A DNA stretch of 64,000 bases, taken from the NCBI RefSeq assembly GCF_008642235.1, contig NZ_SJEV01000001.1, positions 62,001 to 126,000 of the forward strand, in the 5' to 3' direction. The stretch's first letter is position 1; every line of letters begins with the position of its first letter. The position numbers and the translations under genes are program-made. The notes under the pieces are model-generated. The model searched no databases. It saw nothing but the letters and a program-made list of their open reading frames with translations, and was not told the DNA's origin. This document shows, one piece after another, positions 37,293 through 47,814 of this stretch. Source of the stretch: Planctomonas psychrotolerans. Lineage in GTDB: Bacteria; Actinomycetota; Actinomycetes; Actinomycetales; Microbacteriaceae.

Positions 37293-38378
37293 TCAGCGCG
37301 GAGCGCGATCCGCCAACCCGCGCTGGATCAGGTCGGTCATGCGGGCGTCGCCGTCACGCACTCCCACGGATGCCGCACCGGCGGCCATGCGCTCGAGCCT
37401 CTGCTCGTCGCCGAGGAGCGGCACCAGCTCCCGCTCGACCCAGCTCGGGGTGAACGCCGCGTCTTCGACGAGTATTCCGCCGTCCGCCGCCAGCACGCTC
37501 ACCGCGTTGTACCGCTGCTCGCCGTTGCCGACCGGGTACGGCACGTAGGCCGCGGGGATGCCGAGAGCGGTCAGCTCGCTGAGGGTCGCGGCTCCGGCGC
37601 GGGAGACGGCGAAGTCGGCCGCCGCGAAGGCGAGGTCCATGCGATCGCAGTAGCGGAGCATCGCGTAGTGCTCGAGCACCGGCGGCTCGAACTCCTGCTT
37701 GCCGCCCACGATGTGCAGTACCTGGAATCCCGCTGCGACCACGGCGGCGGCGCTGGTGCCGACGGTGCCGTTGAGACGACGGGCGCCGGTGGACCCCCCG
37801 GTCACGAGCAGGGTGCGGCGCTCAGGGCTCAGACCGAAGAACGCGAGGGCCTCCGCCCGCATGGCCTCCCGATCCAGCCGGGTGATCTCGGAACGGAGCG
37901 GCATGCCGACGACGGTGGCGCGGCGCAACGGCGTGTTCGGGAACGCGACGCCGACGTGCGGGGTGATCCGGGCGCCGAGGCGGTTCGCGAGGCCGGGCTT
38001 GGCGTTCGCCTCGTGCAGCATGAGCGGGGTGCGCGTGGATCGGGCGGCGAGATAGGCCGGCGCGGCGGCGTAGCCGCCGAAGCCGACTACGGCGTCGACG
38101 TTCCGGTCGCGGAGGATGCCGGCGATGGTGGCCACGGTGCGCCGGAAGTCCGGTGCGAATCGCGCTGCGGCCCGGTTGGCCCGGCGTGGGAACGGGAGTC
38201 GGGGAATGGTCAGCAGTTCGTAGCCGCGGTCGGGCACGAGGCGGGCCTCGAGCCCTTCCCGCGTGCCGAGGACGAGCACCGTCGACTCGGGTTCCCGGGA
38301 TCGGATGCAGTCCGCCACCGCGAGGAGTGGATTGACGTGACCGGCGGTGCCGCCCCCCGCGAGGAGGTAGACCGTCAT
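37293..38378 (-). CDS. murG: Lipid II synthase MurG
   Basis: A 361-aa GT28 glycosyltransferase that transfers GlcNAc to lipid I on the inner membrane face. It has the loop LLAGGGTAGHVNPLLAVA at the N-terminus, GFGGYAAAPAYLAA in the acceptor domain and VTGGSTGARRLN with SRAGAATLSELTALG for UDP-GlcNAc. The ATG at 38378 overlaps the ftsW stop (ATGA). Its product feeds FtsW, encoded just upstream. Confidence 0.96.
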   Translation of the reverse strand: MTVYLLAGGGTAGHVNPLLAVADCIRSREPESTVLVLGTREGLEARLVPDRGYELLTIPRLPFPRRANRAAARFAPDFRRTVATIAGILRDRNVDAVVGFGGYAAAPAYLAARSTRTPLMLHEANAKPGLANRLGARITPHVGVAFPNTPLRRATVVGMPLRSEITRLDREAMRAEALAFFGLSPERRTLLVTGGSTGARRLNGTVGTSAAAVVAAGFQVLHIVGGKQEFEPPVLEHYAMLRYCDRMDLAFAAADFAVSRAGAATLSELTALGIPAAYVPYPVGNGEQRYNAVSVLAADGGILVEDAAFTPSWVERELVPLLGDEQRLERMAAGAASVGVRDGDARMTDLIQRGLADRAPR

Positions 38379-39763
38379 CGGGCGAGGCCCGCGCCGATGG
38401 GCGTCACGTCGGGGAGCTCCCCCGTCGGGGGCTTACGGGCGATGCCGAGCACCATCCCGAGCGCGACCAGCGTGGTGATGAGCGCGGACCCGCCCGAGGA
38501 CATGAGCGGCAGGGGCACGCCGAGCACGGGCAGGAGCCGCAGCACGACGGCGATGTTGACGAAGGCCTGCGCGATGATCCACACCATCACCGCACCGGTG
38601 AGGATGCGCGAGAACGAGTCGGTGGTGGAGCGGATGATGCGGATGAACGCCACGGCCATCACGACGAAGAGCAGGAGAACGACGATCGCGCCGATCATGC
38701 CGAGCTCCTCGCCGATGATCGCGAAGATGTAGTCGTTGTCGGCGGCCGGCAGCCAGGACCACTTCGCCTTGGAGTTGCCGAGTCCCACGCCGAACACGCC
38801 GCCGGCGGCGAGGGCGTACATGCCGTGGGTGGGCTGCCAGCAGTCCGAGGCGTAGTCGCAGGTGCCCTGAATGAAGTTCATCACGCGAGACGATCGGCTG
38901 GCGCTCGTCATCGTCATGACGACGGAGCCGAGGGCCCCCAACGCGATGAGCGTGCCGAGGATGCGCAGGGGGACGCCGGCGAAGAACATGGCGCCGATCA
39001 CGATGGCGGCCATGATGAGCACGGTACCGAGGTCCTGTCCGAGCATGACGAGGAGGATCGCGCCGCCGGCCACCGGGCCGGCCGGGATGATGACGTGCGG
39101 CCACGAGTTCAGCAGATGCCGCTTGCGGGAGAGGATGTACGCGAGCCACACCACGAGGGCGACCTTGACGGCCTCGGCCGGCTGGGCCGTGAATCCGCCG
39201 ATCCGGATCCACCCGCGGTTCTCACCGACGGAGTATCCGAGCGGGGAGAAGACCAGCAGCTGCAGCACGCTCGCACCGACGATGAGCACCCACGCCCAGC
39301 GCTTCCAGAACTGCGGCGACATCCGCGAGACCACGAGCATCAGCGGGACCCCGATGAACACGTACAGCGCCTGCCGCAGGAAGGCGCCGAAGAAGCCCTG
39401 GTTGTCGTTGAACGAGTCGATGGTGGAGGCCGAGAGCACCATGACGAGCCCGAACGACACGAGGAAGAGCACGGTGCCGAGCAGGAGGAAGTAGTTGCCC
39501 GATTCGGCCGCGAAGGCCGAACCGAGCGAGATCCTGGTGGCCCGTGCGCGGTCGGTGCCGGGGCGGCCGTCGCTTTCCTCGGAGCCGGGGACGGGATGCG
39601 CCACGGGGCGAGCGGTCAAGGGCCTCCTGCCGCTCACCGCGAGCACCGGCCGGGCGGTCGAGGGTCGGGAGGTCGGGGTCGGTCCGGGATTCTGTCGGGC
39701 GGCCGCGGGTCGCGCGGTCGTCGATCCGGTGGGCCGGGGCGGGGTGCGCGGAGCCTGTGCCAC
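38375..39763 (-). CDS. ftsW: Septal SEDS glycosyltransferase FtsW
   Basis: A 462-aa SEDS polymerase with about ten membrane helices. A disordered N-terminal tail of ~95 residues, rich in Arg, Pro, Ala and Thr, precedes the first helix (FLLLGTVLFLVSFGLVMVLS). SEDS signatures include ENRGWIRIGGFTAQPAEAVK, GVGLGNSKAKWSWLPAADND with YIFAIIGEELG, and VLPVLGVPLPLMSSGGSA. It polymerises lipid II with FtsI. The GTG at 39763 has GGGAGGT at ideal spacing, 4 nt after murD ends; longer frames enter murD. Confidence 0.94.
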   Translation of the reverse strand: MAQAPRTPPRPTGSTTARPAAARQNPGPTPTSRPSTARPVLAVSGRRPLTARPVAHPVPGSEESDGRPGTDRARATRISLGSAFAAESGNYFLLLGTVLFLVSFGLVMVLSASTIDSFNDNQGFFGAFLRQALYVFIGVPLMLVVSRMSPQFWKRWAWVLIVGASVLQLLVFSPLGYSVGENRGWIRIGGFTAQPAEAVKVALVVWLAYILSRKRHLLNSWPHVIIPAGPVAGGAILLVMLGQDLGTVLIMAAIVIGAMFFAGVPLRILGTLIALGALGSVVMTMTSASRSSRVMNFIQGTCDYASDCWQPTHGMYALAAGGVFGVGLGNSKAKWSWLPAADNDYIFAIIGEELGMIGAIVVLLLFVVMAVAFIRIIRSTTDSFSRILTGAVMVWIIAQAFVNIAVVLRLLPVLGVPLPLMSSGGSALITTLVALGMVLGIARKPPTGELPDVTPIGAGLAR

Positions 39764-39767
39764 TCGG

Positions 39768-41291
39768 TTACCTCCCGTAGAACTCGTGTACCGCCGCCTG
39801 GAATCGCCTGCCGCGATCGGAGTAGTCCGTGAACTGGTCCATGGATGCGGCCGCGGGCGCAAGCAGAACGGTGTCCCCCGCAATCGCGACCCCCGCGGCC
39901 CGTTCCACAACGGCTGGCATGACCTGTCCAGTGTCACCCGCCTGAACTTCGAAGACGGGCAGCTCCGGCGCGTGTCGCGCGAATGCCCGCAGCACGTCCG
40001 CCCGCTCCACGCCGATGACCACCGCCGCGCGCAACCGCGACGCGTGGCGCTGCACGAGCTCGTCGAGCTCCACTCCCTTGAGCAGCCCGCCGACGACCCA
40101 GACCACGGACGGGTACGCGCGCAGCGACGCGTCGGCCGCGTGCGGGTTGGTCGCTTTCGAGTCGTCGACCCAGTGCACGTCGGCGTGCGAGGCGACGGGC
40201 TCGATGCGGTGGCGGTCGAGCCGGAAACTGCCGAGGGCGGCATGGATGCTCGCCGCGGGCACCCCGATGGCACGGGCGAGGGCGCTGGCCGCGAGCACGT
40301 TCGCCACGATGTGCGGCGCCCCGAGGCCGACTGCGGCGAGCTCGGCGACGGTGCTGAGCTCGAGGGCGGTGGTGTGGCGGTCCTCGCCGAACGCACGGTC
40401 GCAGAGGATCCCGTCCACGATCCCGAAGTCGCTCGGGCCCGGACTGTCGAGGCCGAAGCCGATCGCGCGGGCGCCCTCGGTGACCTCGGCGTCCTCGACG
40501 AGTCGCTCCGTCACGGGATCGGCCCGGTTGTACACGCAGGCGACCCGGGTGTTGGCGTAGACCTTGCCCTTGGCGGCGATGTAGGCGTCGAGGGACCCGT
40601 GCCACTCCAGGTGATCCTCGGCGATGTTGAGGCAGACGCTCGAATGCGGGGTGAGTGTGTCGGGGAGGTAGTGCAGCTGATGGCTCGACAGCTCCACCAC
40701 GAGCACGTCGAACGGCTCGGGGGCGACGATGGCGTCGAGCACCGGCACACCGATGTTGCCCACCGCGGCAGCGCGGAGACCGGCCGAGCGGAGCAGGTGC
40801 TCGGTGAGCTGCACGGTGGTGGTCTTGCCGTTCGTACCGGTGACCGTGAGCCACTCGGCGGGGGTGCCCAGGCGGTCGCGCAGGCGCCACGCCAGCTCGA
40901 TGTCGCCCCAGATCGGAATGCCCGCGTCCGCCACCCAGCCGAGCAGCGGATGCGTCGGCGCGAAGCCGGGCGACACGATGACGAGCTCCGGTCCGAAGTC
41001 CGCCAGGGCGGCGCTGCCCGCTTCGGCGAGTGTCGGGCGCGGGACGCCCGGCGCCGCGGGCAGTTCGTCGGCCGCGACGTAGGGCACGCCGATCGCCCGC
41101 AGCAGCGACGCCTGCGCCTCGGGCGCGCTCTCGGTCACGACGAGCGCCGACACACCGAGGTCGACCAGCGTGTCGGCGACCGCGAACCCGGTGCGACCGA
41201 GTCCGAGCACCGCGACGCGGAGTCCCGCCCACCGCGCGTGCCAGCTCGTCAGGGCGGCCAGGTCGTCGTGGGGAATCAGCGTGAGATCCAT
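39768..41291 (-). CDS. murD: UDP-MurNAc-L-Ala-D-Glu ligase
   Basis: A 507-aa Mur ligase adding D-Glu. The N-domain has [15 protein letters not shown], the ATP site [14 protein letters not shown], the central [13 protein letters not shown], and the C-domain [15 protein letters not shown] and [11 protein letters not shown]. The start is the ATG at 41291, overlapping the mraY end by 16 nt; the longer frame lies within mraY. In members with B-type peptidoglycan this D-Glu carboxyl is also the cross-bridge site, but the sequence here does not itself show the wall type. Confidence 0.95.
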   Translation of the reverse strand: MDLTLIPHDDLAALTSWHARWAGLRVAVLGLGRTGFAVADTLVDLGVSALVVTESAPEAQASLLRAIGVPYVAADELPAAPGVPRPTLAEAGSAALADFGPELVIVSPGFAPTHPLLGWVADAGIPIWGDIELAWRLRDRLGTPAEWLTVTGTNGKTTTVQLTEHLLRSAGLRAAAVGNIGVPVLDAIVAPEPFDVLVVELSSHQLHYLPDTLTPHSSVCLNIAEDHLEWHGSLDAYIAAKGKVYANTRVACVYNRADPVTERLVEDAEVTEGARAIGFGLDSPGPSDFGIVDGILCDRAFGEDRHTTALELSTVAELAAVGLGAPHIVANVLAASALARAIGVPAASIHAALGSFRLDRHRIEPVASHADVHWVDDSKATNPHAADASLRAYPSVVWVVGGLLKGVELDELVQRHASRLRAAVVIGVERADVLRAFARHAPELPVFEVQAGDTGQVMPAVVERAAGVAIAGDTVLLAPAAASMDQFTDYSDRGRRFQAAVHEFYGR

Positions 41292-42376
41292 TCGAGGTAG
41301 AAGGTGCCGACGCCCGCGGCGACGAGCAGTCCGGCGATGATCCAGAAGCGCACCACCACCGTGATCTCCGCCCACCCCTTGAGTTCGAAGTGGTGGTGCA
41401 GCGGGCTCATCAGGAAGATGCGTTTGCCGCGCGTGAGCTTGAAGTAGATCCGCTGCACGATCACGGATCCGGCGACGATCACGAAGATGCCACCGATGAA
41501 GACGAGGAGCAGTTCGGTGCGGCTGAGCACGGCGAGAGCGGCGAGGGCGCCGCCGAGGCCGAGCGAGCCGGTGTCGCCCATGAAGATCTGAGCGGGCGAG
41601 GTGTTCCACCAGAGGAAGCCGATCAGCGATCCGACGATGGCGGCGGAGATGACGGCGAGGTCGAGGGGGTTGCTCACCTCGTAGCACTTGTACGCCACGT
41701 CGGCGGAGAGCTGCGACGAGGAGCAGGACTGGTTGAACTGCCAGAAGCCGATGATCACGTACGAGCCGATGGCCAGGATCGACGATCCTGCGGCGAGGCC
41801 GTCGAGGCCGTCGGCCACGTTCACGCCGTTCGACGCGCTGGCGACGATGAGGGCGATCCAGATCACGAAGAGACCGATGCCGAGAATGGGCCCGAGGGTG
41901 AGGAAGTCGAGCGGGAGGTCCCGGATGAAGGAGATCGAGGTCGAGGCGGGACTCAACCCCGTCCTCGGATCGACGATCGAGATGGCGAGGAGCGCGAACA
42001 CCACCGCCACGAGGAGCTGACCGGCGATCTTCTGCCAGCCGCCGAGGCCGAGGCTCTGCTGCTTGCGCGTCTTCAGGAAGTCGTCGAGGAACCCGACGGA
42101 CCCGAGGCCCACCATCATCAGGATGACGAGCAGCCCGGACGGCGTGATCTCGTCCGGATCGTTCACCAGGTGACCGAGGAAGTAGCCGAGAGTGGCACCG
42201 AGGATGATGACGAGCCCGCCCATGGTGGGCGTTCCGCGCTTGGTGTGGTGCGCCTGCGGTCCGTCGTCGCGGATGAACTGGCCCCACTCCAGGTGCTTGA
42301 ACAACCGGATGAACAGGGGTGTCATCAGCAGGGTGAACGCCATCGAGAACGCGCCGGCGAAAAGGAGGGCTACCAC
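41276..42376 (-). CDS. mraY: Phospho-MurNAc-pentapeptide translocase
   Basis: A 366-aa ten-helix enzyme that joins phospho-MurNAc-pentapeptide to undecaprenyl phosphate, giving lipid I. Conserved are [28 protein letters not shown] with catalytic Asp, [12 protein letters not shown] and [13 protein letters not shown]. The GTG at 42376 overlaps the murF stop by 7 nt and matches the family N-terminus; the ORF farther upstream is murF in another frame. Confidence 0.95.
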   Translation of the reverse strand: MVALLFAGAFSMAFTLLMTPLFIRLFKHLEWGQFIRDDGPQAHHTKRGTPTMGGLVIILGATLGYFLGHLVNDPDEITPSGLLVILMMVGLGSVGFLDDFLKTRKQQSLGLGGWQKIAGQLLVAVVFALLAISIVDPRTGLSPASTSISFIRDLPLDFLTLGPILGIGLFVIWIALIVASASNGVNVADGLDGLAAGSSILAIGSYVIIGFWQFNQSCSSSQLSADVAYKCYEVSNPLDLAVISAAIVGSLIGFLWWNTSPAQIFMGDTGSLGLGGALAALAVLSRTELLLVFIGGIFVIVAGSVIVQRIYFKLTRGKRIFLMSPLHHHFELKGWAEITVVVRFWIIAGLLVAAGVGTFYLEWISR

Positions 42377-43779
42377 GCGAACAATTCTCCCAGTCGGTCG
42401 CCGAGGAACCGCAGGCTCGCCGAGTTCGACGACTTCACGAGCACGAGGTCGCCGGGTCGGAGGGAGTCCTTGAGGGTGTCGTAGGCCTCGTCCGGGGTCT
42501 CCACGAACACGGACTCGCCGTCCCACGATCCCTGGGCGATCGCCTGGAGGTGCAGGCGACGGGCGGGCCGCCCGACGACCACGAGCTGGTTGATGTTGAG
42601 CCGGACCGCGAGTTCGCCGATGCGGTCGTGCTCCTCTCCGGCGAATTCGCCGAGCTCGCTCATCTCGCCGAGCACCGCGACGGTGCGCTGGTCGGGCGTG
42701 GCGATCTGCGCGAGGGTGCGGAGCGCCGCCGCCATGGAGTCGGGGCTGGCGTTGTAGGCGTCGTTGATGACCGTGACACCGTTGCCGCCGAGCAGTTCCA
42801 TCCGCCAGCGCTCGGCACGCTCCACGGACTCGAGCGCGGCGACGATCGTGTCGAGCGGGATGTCGAGGGCATCCGCGGCGGCCGCGGCAGCGAGGGCGTT
42901 GGTCACGTGGTGCTCCCCCAGCACGCGGAAGGCGACGCGGGCGGATCGGTCGCCGGGGAGGTGCAGCGTGAAGGCCGTGCCGCGTGCGGAGGCGTCGATG
43001 TCGGTGGCGCGCACGGCGGAGTCCGGCCCGGTGCCGAAGAACACCACCCGGGCGTCGGTCTTGTCGGCCATCGAGGCGACGCGGGGGTCGTCGAGGTTCA
43101 GCACGGCAGTGTCGGCCGGCTCCAGATCGGCGACCATCTCCGTCTTGGTGCGGAGGGTGGTCTCGATGCCGCCGAACTCGCCGGCGTGCGCGAGGCCGAC
43201 GGTCAGCACGATGCCGACGTCCGGCTTGGCCATCCGCACGAGCCGCCGGATCTCGCCGGGGGCGCTCGCGCCCATCTCCGCGACGAGGTAGCGGGTCTCC
43301 GGCGTCAGCTTGAGCATGGTGAGCGGGGCGCCCACCTCGTTGTTGAAGGAGGCGATCGGCGCGACCGTCTCGCCCACGAGGGAGAAGATCGAGCGCAGCA
43401 GGTTCTTGGTGGTGGTCTTCCCGTTCGAGCCGGTCACGGCGACGATCGTGAGCGTGCCGCCCGCTCGCACCCGCGACACGACCTCGGTGGCCAGCGCGCC
43501 GAGCGCGTCGACGACGTCGGGCACCACGATTTGCGGCACGTCCAGCTCGAGCTCGCGCTCGACGAGGAGCAGGGCGGCACCGTTGGCAACCGCCGCCGGG
43601 GCGAAGAGATGTCCGTCGGTGGTCTCGCCGGGCTTGGCCACGAAGATGCCGCCCGCGGCGATCTCGCGGGAATCCGTCTCCACCGCACCGCCGACCACGG
43701 TGTCGGGCGTCGCTCCGGCATGCAGCAGGAGACGACCACCAACTGCGGCCTCGATCTCGGACAGTCGAAGTTCGAGCAT
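42370..43779 (-). CDS. murF: UDP-MurNAc-tripeptide-D-Ala-D-Ala ligase
   Basis: A 469-aa Mur ligase completing the pentapeptide. The P-loop is [15 protein letters not shown], with [13 protein letters not shown] and [14 protein letters not shown] after it and [18 protein letters not shown] in the C-domain. The ATG at 43779 lies 4 nt after the murE stop. The mraY gene begins inside its end. Confidence 0.95.
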   Translation of the reverse strand: MLELRLSEIEAAVGGRLLLHAGATPDTVVGGAVETDSREIAAGGIFVAKPGETTDGHLFAPAAVANGAALLLVERELELDVPQIVVPDVVDALGALATEVVSRVRAGGTLTIVAVTGSNGKTTTKNLLRSIFSLVGETVAPIASFNNEVGAPLTMLKLTPETRYLVAEMGASAPGEIRRLVRMAKPDVGIVLTVGLAHAGEFGGIETTLRTKTEMVADLEPADTAVLNLDDPRVASMADKTDARVVFFGTGPDSAVRATDIDASARGTAFTLHLPGDRSARVAFRVLGEHHVTNALAAAAAADALDIPLDTIVAALESVERAERWRMELLGGNGVTVINDAYNASPDSMAAALRTLAQIATPDQRTVAVLGEMSELGEFAGEEHDRIGELAVRLNINQLVVVGRPARRLHLQAIAQGSWDGESVFVETPDEAYDTLKDSLRPGDLVLVKSSNSASLRFLGDRLGELFAW

Positions 43780-43783
43780 TCCT

Positions 43784-45328
43784 CTACTCCCAGCCGGCTT
43801 CGCGCAGCGCCTCGCGCGCGTCGTTTCGCGCGGAGTACGGAATCTTCACGCCCGCGACCTCGTGATAGTCCTCGTGCCCCGGTCCCGCGACCAGGATGGT
43901 GTCGCCCTCGCGCGCGAGCGACACCGCGGTGCGCACGGCCTGGCTCGGGTCGGCGATCTCGTGCACCTCGCGGTCGGGCACCGCGGCTCGTGCGGCGGCG
44001 ACCAGCACCGCGCGGATCTCGGCCGGGTCCTCGAATCGGGGGTGGTAGTCGGTCACGATCACCACATCCGCGTTGTGCGCCGCGATCTCGCCCATGTCCA
44101 CGCGCTTGGTGGTGTCGCGGTCGCCGTCGGCGCCGAACACCATGAAGATGCGGCCGGGCGTGAACTTGCGGATGGCGAGGAGCGTCTGCAGGAACGCGTC
44201 GGGCGTGTGACCGTAGTCCACGTAGAAGGTGGGCCCGGACGAGCCGGACACGCGCTCCGCGCGTCCCGGGATGAAGGCGTCGATGCCGCCGTCCCGATCG
44301 AGCACGTGGGCGATGGCGCCGATGTCGAACCCGGACTCGACGAGCATGACGATGGCCAACGCGGCGTTCGCCGCCATGAACCAGCCGAGCACGGGCACGC
44401 GGGTGACGAGGCTGCGCCCGTCCGGGCCCGACAGCTCGAACTCGGTGTACTCGGCCTCCTCTGCGAGCACGCGCACGGTCCAGTCGGCGGCCGTTCCCGG
44501 CGTCGCCGAAACGGTGACCACGGGGATGCGGGACTCGGCGACGATGCGCTCGCCCCACTCGGAGTCGAGCGATACGACGCCGCGGCGGGCCCGGTCGGGA
44601 TCGAACAGGGCGAGCTTCGCCCGGAAGTACTCCTCCATGTCGGCGTAGTCGTCGAGGTGGTCGTGGCTCAGGTTGATGAACCCGGCCACGTCGAACACGA
44701 GGCCGTCGACGCGGTGGCGGCTGAGGGCCTGCGCGGACACCTCGATGGACACGGCGCGCACCTCCGCCTCGCGCATGCGGGCGAGCAGTCCGTGCAGTTC
44801 GCTGGCCTCCGGGGTGGTGAGCCGCGAGGCGATGCTGACGGCCCCGATGCGGCGCTCCGCCGTCGAGGTGAGACCGGTCACCACGCCGAGCTGGCGCAGG
44901 ATGCCGTCGAGGAGGTACACCACGCTGGTCTTGCCGTTGGTGCCGGTGACGGCGAACATCGTCGGCGCGTGGTCGCCCGTGCGGTAGATCCACGCCGACA
45001 CGTCGCCGAGCGCGGCACGGGGATCGGCGGTGAGGAGCACGGGGAGCCCGCTCGAGGCGGCGAGCTCGGCGCCCTCCGGGTCGGTGAGCACCGCGACGGC
45101 TCCCGAGTCCCGGGCGGCGTCCGCGAAGCTCGCGCCGTGCGCGAACCTGCCCTTCACGCCGACGTACAGGTCGCCGGGCGCGATGTCGGTGGACGAGAGC
45201 GAGACACCGCTCACCTCGACATCGTCGATCGAGCCGACGTGGTCCAGTGCGAAGTCGGATGCGAGTCCGGAAAGCGACCGCGCGATGGGATGCTCGGGCC
45301 GGAGAGCCTGGGGAGCCTGGGCGCTCAT
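43784..45328 (-). CDS. murE: UDP-MurNAc-tripeptide synthetase with unusual selectivity motif
   Basis: A 514-aa Mur ligase adding the third peptide residue. Domain markers are intact: FVGVKGR-like N-domain (DLYVGVKGRFAHGASF), P-loop [34 protein letters not shown] with the carbamylated-Lys region, and FVDYGHTPDAF in the C-domain. The substrate-selecting site, DNPR in mDAP enzymes, reads YHPR here (TDYHPRFEDP, residues 426-435; Y428, H429). This suggests a third residue other than mDAP, such as Lys, Orn, diaminobutyrate or homoserine, as known for Microbacteriaceae walls; that is an inference. Confidence 0.93.
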   Translation of the reverse strand: MSAQAPQALRPEHPIARSLSGLASDFALDHVGSIDDVEVSGVSLSSTDIAPGDLYVGVKGRFAHGASFADAARDSGAVAVLTDPEGAELAASSGLPVLLTADPRAALGDVSAWIYRTGDHAPTMFAVTGTNGKTSVVYLLDGILRQLGVVTGLTSTAERRIGAVSIASRLTTPEASELHGLLARMREAEVRAVSIEVSAQALSRHRVDGLVFDVAGFINLSHDHLDDYADMEEYFRAKLALFDPDRARRGVVSLDSEWGERIVAESRIPVVTVSATPGTAADWTVRVLAEEAEYTEFELSGPDGRSLVTRVPVLGWFMAANAALAIVMLVESGFDIGAIAHVLDRDGGIDAFIPGRAERVSGSSGPTFYVDYGHTPDAFLQTLLAIRKFTPGRIFMVFGADGDRDTTKRVDMGEIAAHNADVVIVTDYHPRFEDPAEIRAVLVAAARAAVPDREVHEIADPSQAVRTAVSLAREGDTILVAGPGHEDYHEVAGVKIPYSARNDAREALREAGWE

Positions 45329-45338
45329 GGCCTCACTC

Positions 45339-47120
45339 TCAGTAGGTCGTCGGAAGGTTGGGTGACGGCACGCTGGAGGGCGGGACTCGATAGGTCTTCA
45401 GCACCTGGGACATGATCTTCTGAAACACCGGGGCTGCCGCAGCCGACGATTTCATCGTAGTGGGGTTGGCGAGACTGATCGTCACGACGTACTCCGGGTC
45501 CTCCGCGGGAGCGACGCCGGCCATCGACACGAGGTAGTTCGAGCCGTACGCGCCGCTGCCGTCCGACACCTGGGCCGTGCCCGACTTGGCCGCGACCCGG
45601 TAGCCCGGGATGACGAGGGTGTCGCCGAAGTGACCGTCGGTGACCACGGTCTCCATCATGTGCACGGTCTCGTCGGCCGCACGGGCGGAGATCACCTGGC
45701 GGGGCTCTCCGGTGGGCTGGCTGATCCACTCGCCGTCGGCGGTGCGGCACCCCTCCACCAGTTGCACCGGCATGCGCACGCCGTCGTTGCCGAGCGTCTG
45801 GTAGATGCTCGACACCTGGGCCGCCGTGGTGGCGAGACCCTGACCGAACATGGTCGCGTACTTCGTCTGCACGTCCATCGACGTGTGGTCGGGGACGATC
45901 CCGGGTTCCTCGCCGGCGAAGCCGACCTCGGTACGCTGCCCCACACCTAAATCGGTGATGAGATCGAACCGGTCGGCGGTGGGCATCCGCTCGCCGAGGA
46001 TGGAGATGCCGGTGTTCGAGGACTCGGCGAGCACGCCGGCGAGGGTGAGCGGCAGGTCGGGGTGGCCGAAGCTGTCGCGCAGGCTCGCGCCGTCCTTCGT
46101 GAAGCGATAGGGCGCGAGCACGTGCGTTCCCGCGTTCGCGAGCCCGGCGTCCACGAGCGCCGCGGCGGTGACCGACTTGAAGGTCGACCCCGGCTCGTAC
46201 GGCGAGTTGAAGACCCGGGAACCGCGGTACTGCTCCTCGGTCAGGTTGACGTCGTTGGGGTCGACGGAGGGATAGTCCGCCACGGCCAGGAGCTTGCCGG
46301 TCTTGACCTCCTGCACGGTGGCGACGCCCCAGGGCGCGCCCACGGCCTGCGCCTGCTCGGCCACCGCCTGCTGCGTGAACCACTGCAGGTCGCGGTCGAT
46401 GGTGAGCACGAGTTCGTTGCCGTCCTCCGCCTGCTTCTCGGTGACGGTGCTGCCCGGGATCCGGACGCCGTCCGCGCCCTTCTCGTACGTCTCGGAGCCG
46501 TTGGTGGCCTGCAGGCAGTCGTTCTCGGTGTATTCGAGCCCGGCCTGCGGGGCGCCGTCGGAACCGACGAAGCCCACGAGGTTGCCCGCCACCTGACCGT
46601 TGGGGTAGGTGCGGCTCTGCACCGCTTCGAAGTAGATGCCCGGGATGCCCAGTTGCACGAGGGCCCGGTAGGCCTCGGTGTCGATTCCACGGGCCAGGTA
46701 CGCGTGATTGGAGTCGGGGTCGGCGGCGAGCTTGTCGGCGATGATCCGCTGCACCTCGCCGGCCGTCTGCCCGGTCTCCGCGGCGATCTCGGCGGCGGCC
46801 TCCGGCCAGGTGACGTCGGTCTCCACCGCGACGCCGGACGCGGTCGTGCTGTAGCGGGTGAAGTCCCGCACATCCCTCGGCGATGCGGTGACGTCGTAGC
46901 GCAGCACGCTGTCGGCGAGCGTCACGCCGTCCGAGTCGACGATGTTGCCGCGCACGCCGAACGTGAGGTTCGGGATGGACCGCTTGTCGAGCGCATCCGC
47001 GTTGATCTCATCGGCCTGCACGACCTGGATGTCGACGAGCTTCACGACGAAGATCCCGAGGACTATGGCGATGGTCAGCATGGCGAAGGCGATTCGCCGC
47101 CGGTGGGATCGAGTCGACAC
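45339..47120 (-). CDS. ftsI: Septal penicillin-binding protein (FtsI/PbpB)
   Basis: A 593-aa class B PBP. A short cytoplasmic tail, one membrane helix (FAMLTIAIVLGIFVVKLVDI), the pedestal domain (about 50-240) and the transpeptidase domain with SxxK S312-TFK, SSN (367-369) and KSG (512-514). It crosslinks septal peptidoglycan with FtsW. No PASTA domain is present. The GTG at 47120 has GGAAGG 7 nt before it; the longer frame to 47234 runs into the FtsL-like gene. Confidence 0.95.
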   Translation of the reverse strand: MSTRSHRRRIAFAMLTIAIVLGIFVVKLVDIQVVQADEINADALDKRSIPNLTFGVRGNIVDSDGVTLADSVLRYDVTASPRDVRDFTRYSTTASGVAVETDVTWPEAAAEIAAETGQTAGEVQRIIADKLAADPDSNHAYLARGIDTEAYRALVQLGIPGIYFEAVQSRTYPNGQVAGNLVGFVGSDGAPQAGLEYTENDCLQATNGSETYEKGADGVRIPGSTVTEKQAEDGNELVLTIDRDLQWFTQQAVAEQAQAVGAPWGVATVQEVKTGKLLAVADYPSVDPNDVNLTEEQYRGSRVFNSPYEPGSTFKSVTAAALVDAGLANAGTHVLAPYRFTKDGASLRDSFGHPDLPLTLAGVLAESSNTGISILGERMPTADRFDLITDLGVGQRTEVGFAGEEPGIVPDHTSMDVQTKYATMFGQGLATTAAQVSSIYQTLGNDGVRMPVQLVEGCRTADGEWISQPTGEPRQVISARAADETVHMMETVVTDGHFGDTLVIPGYRVAAKSGTAQVSDGSGAYGSNYLVSMAGVAPAEDPEYVVTISLANPTTMKSSAAAAPVFQKIMSQVLKTYRVPPSSVPSPNLPTTY

Positions 47121-47169
47121 TCGTTGGCCTTCCGTTGGGTACTGCTGGATCGTACGTGCCGATCGGTCG

Positions 47170-47814
47170 TCAGCGGGTGATTGGCGTGGGGAGTCCCGAT
47201 TCCGGTACGCCATCGGCGTCCGTCGCTGCGGCACCGGACCCCATTCCCGTCACCGGGATGCCGTCGGCACCGGTCACCGGGGGGGTCGACGCGGCCGTGT
47301 CGTCCGTCGCGGACTGCTCCGCCGCGGACCCCGCCGCGGCGACGGCGACACCGGAGAGCAGCACGTTGCCGACGAGGGGCGCGGCTCCCGCATCCGCGGT
47401 CGCCGCGACCGGCGCACCGAGCACGGCGCGGTCGGAGAGCCGCAGGTACACCGGGGCGGCGTTGCTGACCATGCCGAGAGCCTGGGCGTTCGCGGCGAGG
47501 TTCTGCGGCGACGACAGTCGCTCGAGGTCCTCGGTGAGCACCTGCTGCGTGCGGCTCAGCTCGCGCTGCTGCTGCTGGAGGCCCTGGATGGCGTACGCAC
47601 CGTCGGAGAGGCCGATGCTGAGGAGCAGCTGCGACATCAGCACGGCGAAGAGTGCACCGACGATGAGCAACGCGTAGACGGTGCGCGGCCGGGCCTTCCG
47701 CTGATCGCGCGTGGACACGATCTCGATGTGCCTGCGGGCCTGCTCGCGGACGGCATCGGTACGGGAACCGATCCACCCCGTGCGGGGAACCGCGTGTGCA
47801 ACGTTTCCGCTCAT
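47170..47814 (-). CDS. FtsL-like bitopic division protein with Ala-rich tail
   Basis: A 214-aa protein in the FtsL position between rsmH and ftsI. It has a cytoplasmic tail (1-45), one membrane helix ([21 protein letters not shown], 45-65 trimmed), a short extracytoplasmic coiled coil rich in Gln/Leu (76-101) and the FtsL/DivIC-like [16 protein letters not shown]. About 90 Ala/Gly/Val/Thr-rich residues follow that are not typical of FtsL and may be a disordered spacer in the wall zone. The ATG at 47814 overlaps the rsmH stop (ATGA). FtsL identity rests on position and topology; the mycobacterial counterpart would be Rv2164c. Confidence 0.75.
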   Translation of the reverse strand: MSGNVAHAVPRTGWIGSRTDAVREQARRHIEIVSTRDQRKARPRTVYALLIVGALFAVLMSQLLLSIGLSDGAYAIQGLQQQQRELSRTQQVLTEDLERLSSPQNLAANAQALGMVSNAAPVYLRLSDRAVLGAPVAATADAGAAPLVGNVLLSGVAVAAAGSAAEQSATDDTAASTPPVTGADGIPVTGMGSGAAATDADGVPESGLPTPITR

